This document shows, in pieces, positions 34,270 through 44,200 of a stretch of DNA of 46,363 nt; position 1 is the stretch's first letter, and every line of letters starts with the position of its first letter. Under the pieces are notes generated by a model that saw nothing but the letters and a program-made list of their open reading frames with translations, did not search any database and was not told the origin of the DNA. The position numbers and the translations under genes are program-made. Source of the DNA: Bacteroidales bacterium (GTDB lineage Bacteria; Bacteroidota; Bacteroidia; Bacteroidales; F082); assembly GCA_015491905.1 (NCBI GenBank), contig WGGC01000120.1, positions 1 to 46,363 of the forward strand, given 5' to 3'.

Positions 34270-36228
34270 ATGATAAAAAAAGAAACTATACAGACTATTA
34301 TAGAGACAGCGCGAATAGAAGAGGTTGTGGGAGAGTTTGTTAGCCTTAAAAGAAGAGGTGTGAATTATATTGGATTGTGTCCTTTTCATAACGAGAAAAC
34401 CCCATCGTTTACTGTTTCTCCAGCCAAAGGAATTTATAAGTGTTTTGGTTGTGGTGCTTCCGGAAATGCTGTTGGATTTGTTATGGCGCATGAGCACTAT
34501 TCGTACCCGGAGGCATTAAAATATATAGCAAAAAAATACGGAATTGAAGTAAAAGAAGAAGAAATTACCCCTGAAGATCAGGAAAAAATGGATAACAGGG
34601 AGAGTATGTTTGCCCTTAATAATTTTATTTCAAAATATTTTCAGGACAATTTATTTAATAGTGAAGAAGGAAAATCTATTGCTTTATCTTACCTTAAAGA
34701 GCGTTCATTTTTAGAGTCGACAATTAAAAAATTTCAACTTGGTTATGCTCTAAATGGTTGGGATATTTATTCAAATTTCGCAATAAAAAATGGTTATAAT
34801 AAAGATGTTCTTGTTAAAACAGGACTTTCAATAGACAAAGAAAGCCGATTAATAGATAGATTTAAAGGGAGAGTGATATTTCCCATCCATAATTTAACAG
34901 GTAAAATAATAGGCTTTGGAGGAAGGATTCTGTCTTCAGAAAAAAGTACTGCAAAATATCTTAACTCTCCTGAATCTGATATTTATAATAAAAGTAAAAG
35001 CCTGTATGGTATTTATTTTGCCCGAAACTCAATCCTGAAAAAAAATAATTGCTTTCTTGTTGAAGGTTATACTGATGTTATTTCTCTTCATCAAGCCGGA
35101 ATTGAAAATGTTGTCGCGTCTTCTGGAACTTCTCTTACTATAGAACAGATAAAATTAATTAGAAGGTTTACTCCAAATATTACAATACTATATGATGGGG
35201 ACCCAGCCGGAATAAAAGCATCTTTTAGGGGAATTGATTTGATTTTAACTCAAGGAATGAATGTGAAAGTCGTTTTATTTCCTGAGGGGGAAGATCCTGA
35301 TTCTTTTGCTCGTACCCATTCATCAACAGAAATTGTTAATTTTTTAAAAGAATCAGCATCTGATTTTATTACTTTTAAAGCTCGTTTATTACTTGATGAA
35401 ACAAAAGGCGATCCGGCTGCTAAAGCCGAATTAATAAAGGAGATTGTTCGTAGTATCGCCTTTATTCCTGATCCAATCGTCCGTTCAGTTTATATTAAAG
35501 AGTGTAGTGCCGTTATGGATATGGCAGAGCAAACTTTAATGAATGGTTTGAATAAAATTCTTAGAGATAAATTTAGGAAACATCAAAATTCTACAGTTGA
35601 ATATTCAGAGGAAGATATTGTTGTAAAAAAAAATCATAATACCCAGGTTAATAATCCTTTTGATATCGCCTCACATGAAGACCAGATAATAAGATTGATA
35701 TTGCTTTACGGCAAGGAAATAATCACTTTGGAGGATATTATTATTGACGAAAATGATCAAGAGATAAAAGAGAAAAAGGAAATAACAGTAGCCGATTTTA
35801 TTTTAGAAAATATTCAAAAAGATGAAATTATATTTACTAACAAAGTATATAAAAAAATTCTTAATGAATATGCCGAAGAAATAAATAAGGGAAATCTTCC
35901 AGGCGAGGAATTTTTTGTGAACCATCCGGATAAATTTATTTCAGATACTGTTATTAATTTGATAGCCTCTCCCTATGAATTAAGTGATAATTGGAAAAAA
36001 CATCAGATTTATGTTCTTAATGAGCAGGACAATTTATATAAATCAGTTATTACTACTATTTTATCTTTAAGATCAAAAGTGATTAGTCGTAATTTAAAAG
36101 AAATTACAGATAAATTAAAAGATCTGGAAAGTGATGCTGAAATTTTTGTATTACAACAACAATTTTATGAACTGAAAAAAATAGCGGCTGAAATAGACCG
36201 GGAACTGAAAAGAACTTTCAATTATTAA
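34270..36228 (+). CDS. dnaG: DNA primase
   Basis: Makes RNA primers for DNA replication. The 652 residues begin with the CHCC zinc-binding domain: Cys37, His40, Cys58 and Cys61 (CPFHNEKTPSF and KCFGCG). The catalytic core follows, with DRFKGRVIFPIHNLTGKIIGFGGR and the TOPRIM motifs FLVEGYTDVISLHQAGI and ILYDGDPAGIKAS. The C-terminal helicase-binding region (about 440-652) is divergent, as usual in the phylum. It follows a small-RNA unit and has only a weak -7-like box of its own. No rpoD or rpsU neighbour is present. Confidence 0.96.
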   Translation: MIKKETIQTIIETARIEEVVGEFVSLKRRGVNYIGLCPFHNEKTPSFTVSPAKGIYKCFGCGASGNAVGFVMAHEHYSYPEALKYIAKKYGIEVKEEEITPEDQEKMDNRESMFALNNFISKYFQDNLFNSEEGKSIALSYLKERSFLESTIKKFQLGYALNGWDIYSNFAIKNGYNKDVLVKTGLSIDKESRLIDRFKGRVIFPIHNLTGKIIGFGGRILSSEKSTAKYLNSPESDIYNKSKSLYGIYFARNSILKKNNCFLVEGYTDVISLHQAGIENVVASSGTSLTIEQIKLIRRFTPNITILYDGDPAGIKASFRGIDLILTQGMNVKVVLFPEGEDPDSFARTHSSTEIVNFLKESASDFITFKARLLLDETKGDPAAKAELIKEIVRSIAFIPDPIVRSVYIKECSAVMDMAEQTLMNGLNKILRDKFRKHQNSTVEYSEEDIVVKKNHNTQVNNPFDIASHEDQIIRLILLYGKEIITLEDIIIDENDQEIKEKKEITVADFILENIQKDEIIFTNKVYKKILNEYAEEINKGNLPGEEFFVNHPDKFISDTVINLIASPYELSDNWKKHQIYVLNEQDNLYKSVITTILSLRSKVISRNLKEITDKLKDLESDAEIFVLQQQFYELKKIAAEIDRELKRTFNY

Positions 36229-36281
36229 AATAGAATATTGTTGTCTCATAATTTTTTAGCCTGTATTCAGTTTATTATTCT

Positions 36282-36289
36282 TACTTTTG
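36282..36289 (+). promoter_or_regulatory. -7 box for the fluoride channel operon
   Basis: TACTTTTG, matching TAnnTTTG, 22 bases before the start codon of the channel gene. No fluoride riboswitch fits in the short leader this implies. Confidence 0.5.
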
Positions 36290-36311
36290 TTGCTATTATT
36301 TTTCTTATATT

Positions 36312-36692
36312 ATGTGGAAAACATATCTTTTAGTTGGGTTAGGAGGTTTTTTGGGGAGTACCTCCCGATTTGCTGCAGCACAATTTATGCAACGATTTTT
36401 TCAAACAACTTTTCCTATAGGTACAATGTCGGTTAATATTTTGGGAAGTTTAATTATTGGTGTTTTATTTGGCATTAGTGAGTATTTTAACTGGCTTTCT
36501 CCAAATGCCAGAATGTTTTTGGCTGTAGGTTTTTGCGGCGGATTTACTACATTTTCTTCATTTGCATATGAAAATATTGTTTTATTAAGGGATGCTCAAT
36601 ATGTGAGTTTCTTTTTATATCTGGTTTTAAGTATTCTTCTGGGCTTGCTTGCGGCATGGCTTGGTTTTGTGTTAATTAAAAATATAAGCTAA
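36312..36692 (+). CDS. crcB: Fluoride ion channel CrcB/FluC
   Basis: A 126-residue four-helix membrane protein that exports fluoride as a dual-topology dimer. Family marks are GGFLGSTSRFAAAQFMQ, FPIGTMSVNILGSLIIGVLFG with the pore asparagine, and GFCGGFTTFSSFAYE with the phenylalanine/threonine track that lines the pore. Its stop overlaps the start of the DUF190 gene by one base (TAATG), a pairing seen in many bacteria. Confidence 0.95.
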   Translation: MWKTYLLVGLGGFLGSTSRFAAAQFMQRFFQTTFPIGTMSVNILGSLIIGVLFGISEYFNWLSPNARMFLAVGFCGGFTTFSSFAYENIVLLRDAQYVSFFLYLVLSILLGLLAAWLGFVLIKNIS

Positions 36693-37051
36693 TGGAAATT
36701 AAAGGTGTTGCTAAATTATTACGCATTTTTATAGGTGAAAGTGATCATATACACGGAAAGCCACTTTATGAAGCAATTGTTTATGCTGCAAAGGAAAATG
36801 GATTAGCCGGAGCTACGGTTTTTAAGGGTAGAATGGCCTATGGTGCAAATAGTAAAATTCATACTAGTAAAGTATTGGCTTTAAGTGACGATTTGCCTAT
36901 GATAATAGAAATTGTAGATCAGGAAGAAAAAATTAATTCATTTTTATCTAAAATTGATCTTCTTTTTGAAGATGCGAATTCCGGTGGCCTGGTAACGATG
37001 GAAAAAGTAGATATTATAAAGTATATTCCTTCAAAAAATAATGGATATTAA
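36692..37051 (+). CDS. DUF190 family protein
   Basis: A 119-residue PII-like-fold protein (DUF190, COG1993). Recognisable blocks are LLRIFIGESDHIHGKPLYEAIVYAAKENGLAGATVFKG and SDDLPMIIEIVDQEEKI. It is translationally coupled to the fluoride channel gene, so a role in channel control or fluoride response is plausible. The molecular function is not established for this family. Confidence 0.9.
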   Translation: MEIKGVAKLLRIFIGESDHIHGKPLYEAIVYAAKENGLAGATVFKGRMAYGANSKIHTSKVLALSDDLPMIIEIVDQEEKINSFLSKIDLLFEDANSGGLVTMEKVDIIKYIPSKNNGY

Positions 37052-37065
37052 TACTTATAAATAAA

Positions 37066-37092
37066 AAATCCGGTTCATATTGAACCGGATTT
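37066..37092 (-). terminator. Intrinsic terminator of tRNA-Asn
   Basis: A perfect 12-bp stem (37066-37077 with 37081-37092) has a 3-base loop and is followed on the minus strand by a T-run. It starts one base after the tRNA 3' end. It may also stop transcription arriving from the DUF190 gene. Confidence 0.88.
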
Positions 37093-37093
37093 G

Positions 37094-37167
37094 CGCCCCC
37101 ACCAGGACTTGAACCTAGGACCCTCTGATTAACAGTCAGATGCTCTAACCAACTGAGCTATGGAGGC
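37094..37167 (-). tRNA. tRNA-Asn (anticodon GTT)
   Basis: On the minus strand the 74-base sequence folds as a tRNA. The acceptor stem is GCCTCCA with TGGGGGC (one G-U), the D-arm has AGCTCAGTTGG, and the anticodon arm CTGACTGTTAATCAG has GTT in the loop. The T-arm contains GGTTCAAGTCC and the discriminator base is G. CCA is not encoded. The 5' leader forms a 7-bp hairpin (37172-37190). A strong promoter lies upstream and a terminator directly downstream, so it is a single-tRNA unit. Confidence 0.95.
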
Positions 37168-37194
37168 AATTCTCATTTGCTTTAAATGAGGGCG

Positions 37195-37224
37195 CAAAGA
37201 TATATAATTATTTTTATTTACAAA
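37195..37224 (-). promoter_or_regulatory. Promoter of tRNA-Asn
   Basis: On the minus strand TTTG (37221-37224) and TATCTTTG (37195-37202) are separated by 18 bases, close to the Bacteroidota -33/-7 arrangement, 27 bases before the mature tRNA 5' end. Confidence 0.7.
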
Positions 37225-37371
37225 TAAAAAAAATAAAAAAAATAAAAAAATATCTCACCATCACTATTAAATTGTTAATTGTTCAAACAAAATTGTTTAT
37301 AAAAAATCAAATAGATCTTCCTAAAGATTGTTTTAAAGGTTATTTTTACTGGTGAAACAAATTTTTTCCAT

Positions 37372-40161
37372 TTGAAGTCTAAAACTATTAAAATATTTTT
37401 AAGGTCTATAATGCTGGTTGTTTTAATAATAGGAGTATCAACTTCTGTTATTTTAGCACAGGTTGAACCATTATCTAAAATTAAAATTGCTGTAAATTTT
37501 TCTTCTGCCCCACAATCTTATAATATAGTGATACCTGTATTGAAATATGATAAAACTTCAGCGTTGGTTTTGCAGATGGATAATGGCACTGATGATATCT
37601 ATCAAAATATTTTACCTTTCTTTTCCAATAAGTTTTTTACTGATGGTGCGGGAAATGATATTCCTTACAGGATGGGGGTAAATAATTTTGTGATGAAAAA
37701 TGGAAAAGATGTTCATAAGGATGGTTCAGGTTATCTTACATGGGGCCAAATAGGAGAATTATGGAGAGCAAAATATTCTATTGTAAGCAAAGGTTTTGAT
37801 AATCCAACTATATCTTACATGCAGAATTATGAAGTTGAAAGAAGTGTTAGTTATACCAAAAGAATGACAAAAGATGTTTTTCCTGGTGGGATAAATATGG
37901 ATTCGTATTTTTTACCTGCCAACGGTGAAAATCAAACTATACCAGCGCGAAAAAATGGTTTTATCTCTATTTTTGGAAGTCCGGGTTTAAGTGGTTTGCC
38001 TAATCCTGTTAAAATTGATGAGGTGTCATATCCGTATAATACACATTTTTTTACTCAAAATATTATTTCTGATGTTTTGTTTCAACAAGTACAGCAATAT
38101 ATATCTGGTAGTAATAATTTTGCACATTGGGTAGGATTCTATCATACAGGAAAATTTGGAATTTCCCCAAACATTTCTTTAGAGACTTTTAAGCAGCAAA
38201 TAAATGCTATTTCATTGGCTTATGGTAAGTCTGGTAAAGATAATTTATGGGTAACAGGGCCTCAGGAATTTTTTGAATATCAGGTTTTAAGAAAATTGAT
38301 AAGTTATTCTGATATTGCCTTAGGAAACAGTGTTTCTATTTCGCTTAGCGGATCAGATATTCCCACACATTTCCAAAACTATGAGTTAACATTGATAATT
38401 GTAGGTGATCAACCTGTTAAATCAGTTGATATTACTGGTGCTAGTTTGTCAACTTATATAGTTAGCGGGGATTCTGCATTTATTAACCTTGTATGGAAAG
38501 GTCAGAAAATTGATTCAGCAGAAATTGTAGCACAAAAGTTTATACAGATTGCTAAAGCAAATCCTACTGACAGTGTCGCCAGTCTTATAGCATCAGATTA
38601 TGTAAGTACTATTTTAAATCCTGATAGTTTAAAAAAATACACTGATTTATTATGTACATCTCCCAATCCTTCTCTTAAAGAATTTTGTAGTTATCATTTT
38701 AAAGTTAATGATACGTCAATTTGTTATGGAGATACAGCTACTTTATTTGCTCCATTTGGGATGAAAAAATACAAGTGGAATACAGGTGATACTACAAGGA
38801 CTATCAGTGTTTCTCCATTACAAAATACAACATATACAGTTACTGTTACAACTACTAATGGGCAAACGGGTAGTTCCAGTGCTTTTGTTGTGGTTAATCC
38901 GCTTCCTGTATTTTCCCATTCGCCTGATACTGTTGTTACACCTCCGGGTAAGGATACTTTATTATGGGTATCATCAGGTTATAATTATCTGTGGTCTAAT
39001 GGTTCTGTAGATACATCTATTCGTGTTGTAAACCCTGTTAAAACAGAGGCTTACTGGGTTAAAGTAAGTGCTGTTAATGGTTGTTCTGTAAAGCAAAATT
39101 TTTATGTGGTTCCCGATTATCAGTATCATATAGACTTTACTTATGATACTGTTTGTTTTGGTGATTCAACTACGTTAATAAATAGGTCATCAGCAAGAGA
39201 TTCAGTAATATCTGTTTCCTGGGATTTAAATATGGATGGAAAATATAATGATGGCTATGGGGATACTGTAATATATAAGTTTCCTACTGCTAAAATTTAT
39301 CCGGTAGCAATGAAAATTATTTATAAATCAGGTTCAGTTTTTGTGAAAATACATCAGGTTCCTGTGGGAAGTATTCCAAAAGTTAATTTTACATATTCAG
39401 GTATTTGTGCTCCAAATACTACAACCCGATTTGTGGATAGTTCGTCTGTGCAGGTTGGTAAAATCTCACAACAGCATTGGAACTTTGGAGATGGAAAGAC
39501 AGAATACAGAACGAACCAATATGCCTATCATAATTATTATCCGGGAATTTATGATGTTACATTACGAATAACATCTAACTACGGTTGTTCTGATTCTTTA
39601 ACAAAAAAAGTAACAATTTACAATCAACCAAGTATAGTTCTTTTGAAGGCTGATGGCAAGCAAGTCTATTTTGATGATACAGTTTCTTTTGCAAGGGGTG
39701 ATAGTGCTTTTCTTAAAGTACAAAATCCTACTACTTATGATAGTATCATTTGGCCCGGTCATATTGTTGCTCCTGATTATTATCTTAAACAAACCGGGCT
39801 ATTCAGGGTTATAGGGTATAGAAATATTTGTGCCGGGTATGCCGAGTTTATCGGTATGTATACTATTGGAGGAGCTGTTCCGGGTGGGGGTGGTGCCATT
39901 TCAGTCCCTGTTATGTCAGTTTTCACTCCTAATGGTGATGGTTATAATGATAAATGGGTGGTAAAATCACCTGAAATATCAAATCCAATTGAAGTATGGA
40001 TATATAATAGAGCAGGGAGTTTAGTTTATCATACTTCTGTTTATAATAATGACTGGAATGGTGATTATAATGGTAATCCTCTGCCACAGGATACGTATTA
40101 TTATTTGATTAAGGATGCAGCAGGAAAGAAATTTGTAGGATATATAACGCTTATTCGTTAA
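37372..40161 (+). CDS. Secreted deacetylase-like/PKD protein with type B T9SS C-terminal domain
   Basis: A 929-residue secreted protein. TTG at 37372 gives a good signal peptide (KSKTIKIF then a hydrophobic stretch ending ILAQ at 30); the next ATG (Met14) would lose the positive start. Residues about 35-430 resemble a NodB-type polysaccharide deacetylase fold, but the metal residues look lost (Asp70-Asn71; Lys140 where the paralogue has His). Two Ig-like modules (about 448-582) and two PKD modules (about 583-755, with WNFGDGKTEYRTN) follow. The C-terminus (about 847-929) is the gliding-motility/CHU_C domain: SVFTPNGDGYNDKW, IYNRAGSLVYH and DWNGDYNGNPLPQDTYYYLI. Such type B domains use a PorP/SprF partner, which is encoded next with a one-base overlap. 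Confidence 0.82.
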   Translation: MKSKTIKIFLRSIMLVVLIIGVSTSVILAQVEPLSKIKIAVNFSSAPQSYNIVIPVLKYDKTSALVLQMDNGTDDIYQNILPFFSNKFFTDGAGNDIPYRMGVNNFVMKNGKDVHKDGSGYLTWGQIGELWRAKYSIVSKGFDNPTISYMQNYEVERSVSYTKRMTKDVFPGGINMDSYFLPANGENQTIPARKNGFISIFGSPGLSGLPNPVKIDEVSYPYNTHFFTQNIISDVLFQQVQQYISGSNNFAHWVGFYHTGKFGISPNISLETFKQQINAISLAYGKSGKDNLWVTGPQEFFEYQVLRKLISYSDIALGNSVSISLSGSDIPTHFQNYELTLIIVGDQPVKSVDITGASLSTYIVSGDSAFINLVWKGQKIDSAEIVAQKFIQIAKANPTDSVASLIASDYVSTILNPDSLKKYTDLLCTSPNPSLKEFCSYHFKVNDTSICYGDTATLFAPFGMKKYKWNTGDTTRTISVSPLQNTTYTVTVTTTNGQTGSSSAFVVVNPLPVFSHSPDTVVTPPGKDTLLWVSSGYNYLWSNGSVDTSIRVVNPVKTEAYWVKVSAVNGCSVKQNFYVVPDYQYHIDFTYDTVCFGDSTTLINRSSARDSVISVSWDLNMDGKYNDGYGDTVIYKFPTAKIYPVAMKIIYKSGSVFVKIHQVPVGSIPKVNFTYSGICAPNTTTRFVDSSSVQVGKISQQHWNFGDGKTEYRTNQYAYHNYYPGIYDVTLRITSNYGCSDSLTKKVTIYNQPSIVLLKADGKQVYFDDTVSFARGDSAFLKVQNPTTYDSIIWPGHIVAPDYYLKQTGLFRVIGYRNICAGYAEFIGMYTIGGAVPGGGGAISVPVMSVFTPNGDGYNDKWVVKSPEISNPIEVWIYNRAGSLVYHTSVYNNDWNGDYNGNPLPQDTYYYLIKDAAGKKFVGYITLIR

Positions 40162-41162
40162 TGAAAAAATTTATTTTAAATATTAGTTTTTTTATTTTGT
40201 TTATTCCGTTGACTGGATTTTCACAACAATTTCCGTTGACAACCCAATATGTTACTTATCCTTATCTTATTAATCCTGCTATGGCCGGATATTATGGTTA
40301 TTCAGAATTTTATCTAAACTACAGACGGGAGTGGGCAAAAATTCCTCAAGGACCTCAAACTTTTCGCCTGAGTGGTTATTTTCCTTTGCATGAGAACAAA
40401 ATGTGGATTGGTACCGATATTTATAAAGATCATTCAGGTGCTATTGACAGGATTAAAGCCAGTATATCTTATTCTTATATTTTAAAAACAGGTGATGCTC
40501 AGAATTTGTTTTTTGGAGTATGGGCTAATTTTTTTCAAAATACTTTTTCACTTTTAAATTTAACTGGTGTAGATCCTTCTGACCCATTGTTTAACAATAA
40601 ATCAATTATTAATGGTACTACGTATAACGCAGGGTTTGGAATTGTTTATAATTTGTTAAATTTTAATGTAGGATTTGTTATGCCCAATGCTTTTAATGAT
40701 AATGCTGTTTATAATTACACCGGGAAATTGAATTTTAAAATGCAAAGAGAGTTTTTATTTCATGTTTCCAATTTATTTAGTTTAAATGCTTATATTGATA
40801 TGAAAACTATGGCTGTATTTAGAAAAACAACCAATGAACCGGGTAATTTTGATATATCTATAACCTCGATTTATTTAAAAAGATTATGGTTAGGGCTGCT
40901 ATACAGAAATACCGGATCTTTTAATGTAAATGCCGGTGGTTATATTGGCCGTGGTTGGTCTGTAGCCTCTTCCTATGAATTAGGAGTTGGCGGATTTAAT
41001 AAATATGGTGGCTATACATATGAAATAACCTTATCATATAGATTAGGTATGGCAGGCAACCGGTTTTTTCAAAATAAAAGCGGACCTGTTTATTATAAAA
41101 AGCGAGTGAAAAGAGACTGGAACCGGACTTCTCGTCCAAGGATTTTAGATTATCGTTATTGA
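40161..41162 (+). CDS. PorP/SprF-family T9SS membrane protein
   Basis: A 333-residue outer-membrane beta-barrel of the PorP/SprF family. The signal peptide ends FSQQ (about 22). The family start PLTTQYVTYPYLINPAMAGYYG and YLNYRREWAKIPQGPQTFRLSGYFPL are unmistakable, followed by alternating beta-strands. Proteins of this type anchor or help secrete type B T9SS substrates encoded beside them. Translational coupling to the upstream gene (TAATG) supports this. The protein has a basic tail (KRVKRDWNRTSRPRILDYRY) of unclear use. Confidence 0.9.
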   Translation: MKKFILNISFFILFIPLTGFSQQFPLTTQYVTYPYLINPAMAGYYGYSEFYLNYRREWAKIPQGPQTFRLSGYFPLHENKMWIGTDIYKDHSGAIDRIKASISYSYILKTGDAQNLFFGVWANFFQNTFSLLNLTGVDPSDPLFNNKSIINGTTYNAGFGIVYNLLNFNVGFVMPNAFNDNAVYNYTGKLNFKMQREFLFHVSNLFSLNAYIDMKTMAVFRKTTNEPGNFDISITSIYLKRLWLGLLYRNTGSFNVNAGGYIGRGWSVASSYELGVGGFNKYGGYTYEITLSYRLGMAGNRFFQNKSGPVYYKKRVKRDWNRTSRPRILDYRY

Positions 41163-41249
41163 ATTATTATATAGTAATAAGCATTTTAAAAATGGTTATT
41201 TAAAAAATTGTAACAACAATATTGAAGAACCTTGTAGTATTATTTTTTT

Positions 41250-44200
41250 ATGGTCAGTCAGAAAAAATGTATTTATAGAAATGTATTTTCTTACTTATTT
41301 ATTTTCTTTATGCCCTCAGTTTTTGGCCTTTTATACGGTCAAAAAACAATGCCTCCATTAGTAGATTCTGTAGTTGTTGATTTTGAAACAGCGCCGGCCT
41401 TTATTCAGGTGATAAAAACTCCTTTAAAATATAATAAAGATTTTGCTATGAGTTTTCAAATGGATGATGCTCTACGTGAAATATATACAGATATACTTCC
41501 TGTATTTTCCGGTTCAGATGGTTCTTCTGGTCTTCATTTTACTGATGGTTGTGGAAACTTGTTAAACTTTAAAATGTCTTCAGCGATTTATATTTTCACT
41601 TCCAATGGTACTGATTTATTAGATCCAAATGACCCATGGCATGATAAAAGCAAATTAACGTGGTCGGAATTAAGATTATTACACAAGTTGGGGTGGGGTA
41701 TAGAAAATCATGGATTATTTGATAATCCGGATATTGCAAATTCTAATATTATTAATTATGCTTTTAACAGAACTTTAAGTTATGCCAGAAGAAAGATTTC
41801 ACCCTCACTTCAGATAAAAACTTTTGTTATTCCTAATAATGTCACAACTTATATAAATTACTTTTCCCAACATAAATATCATGCAGCTCTTAATCAGGGG
41901 CAGGATAATACCTGGATAGGATATGGGAAAAATGGATTTAATGTTGAGTCCGATACCATTAACTGGTTAAAACCGGTAAAATTAAATCGCTCATTTATTT
42001 ATGATGGTTTTAAAAAAACGGCGGATCAATTATTTGCTAATAGTAAAAATGGTAAACACCTTTGGTTTTTATCGGGTATGCATTATTTACCAGGCTCTTT
42101 TATAAATGATATGAAATCAATTGAACAGGTTTATGGTGCTGATGGAATGGATAATATTTGGATTGCTAATGATGATGAAATTTTGGATTATCTTGCTATA
42201 AAACAGGCTATAACAGTAAAAGATACTTTAACAGGGACTCATGCTGTTATTACTTTTCAAGGTGATATTCCCACAGATAGGTTGTTTTATGCATTAACAT
42301 TAAAAATAAAATCGGATGCAATTATAAAAAAAATTCAAGTTTATAAGGCTGATAAATATAGTTATACCGGAGTGGGCCGGGATAGTTCATTAGTAAATAT
42401 TTCATGGAAAGGAGCCGTTATTCCTTCACCGGAGTTGTTGGCTGATTCGTTTGCTCAACAGGCTGTTTTTTCGGGATTGGAATGGGATGCTTTGGTGGCA
42501 ATGGATTATGTTAACCAAATATCCGAAGGTCAAATTAAAGTTAAATTAAAAGAATCTTTATGTGCTTTAAATCAAACCGGATGGAAATTTAAATATGAGG
42601 AAGGCTTTTGCTCAAATGTGTATTTGGGTGAAGATAGTACAATTTGTGAGGGTAATTGTGTTAATTTAACAGGTACTACAGGAATGGCAGAATATGTATG
42701 GGAAGCAAATGGACAAGTATTTAGCCAAACAAAATCAGTAAAAGTTTGTCCAAAATATACAAGCCAGTATAAATTAAGCGTAAAAAATAATAATGGGAAA
42801 GCCTATTCAGACTCTATTATTATTACAGTAAATCCCAATCCAAAGGTTATTTTAAGCCATGATACAACTTTGTTTACTTTGGACAGTTTGCCTTTGTTTG
42901 CCAATTCAAATACAGGTGTAAAATGGAAATGGAATACCGGAGCTGATTCTTCAGTAATATACATTCATCCATCCTGGAATATGAATAAATATTTTAGAGT
43001 TCAAGTTTCAGGAAAAAATGGTTGTGTTGCAAGCGATTCTGTTCATATTATTGTTCCCCCTAAAGACTCAGTTCCTACTCTAACTATTTCAATTGATACT
43101 TTGAAGCTTTGTTCTGGAGAGAGTACAGAATTCATTGCTGAATCAAATACAAGGCAATTTGTATGGAGGATGGCTAATAAGGTTGATACGACAACACAAA
43201 ATAAATATAAAGTTGTTTCTCCATTAAAATCAAATTGGATTTATGTTAGAGGATGTAATTCTTTTGGATGCTCAAAAGAGGATAGTGCATATTTTAAAAT
43301 ACTTCAAGCCCCTGTTATCAATCATATTACAGATGATACTACTGTATGTGCCGGGGGCCTTCTTTCCCTTTCAGGAAATGGAGGGGAATCCTGGCAATGG
43401 TCAACAAGTAATGATACACTATCTTTTAACAAAAAGGTTAAAATATATCCTTTAAAAAGTGAAAAATATTATTTTAAAATTTGGAATAATGATGGTTGTT
43501 CGTCTTTGGATTCATTATTTGTTAGTGTTAATAAGCTTCCCGCAGTTAAAATTTTAACTGATACCACTAAAGTTTGTAAAGGAAATCTAATTAATCTTAA
43601 AGCTACAGGTGCTGTAAAATATAATTGGTTTCCTTTTAATGATAGCTCAACAAGTTTAAAAATACAGGTTAATGATACAATGCAAATAAAATTGTTTGGA
43701 ACAGATACTTTTGGTTGTAATGCTTCTGATAGTATTAAACTTGATGTTTTGCCATTGCCTAATACTTCTATTATTACTGATACTAATAGTGTATGTATAG
43801 GTAAAGAGGTTTTGTTAACAGCGGCAGGAAATAATATTTATAAATTTCTTTGGAAACCTACAGGCGATACTTCCAAATATTTAAATTATATAGTCACAGA
43901 TACTATTGTAATTAGTTTGAAAGGAGTCAACCATTATGGATGTCATTCTGCTGATAGCATTAAAATTTTTGCGCTTCCTTTACCAAAAACAAAAATAGAT
44001 TTAGCCGTAAAAAAAGTTTGTAATGGTAGTCTAATTACTATAAAAGGTATAGGAGCTTCTTCTTATACATGGTTACCTTCCTATGATACGAATACAATTA
44101 TGCAGATTAAAGTAAAAGATACAAGCAATATACATCTTATTGGTATTAATGAATATGGTTGTCAATCAGTTGATAGCATAGTTATATTTGGCTTACCATT

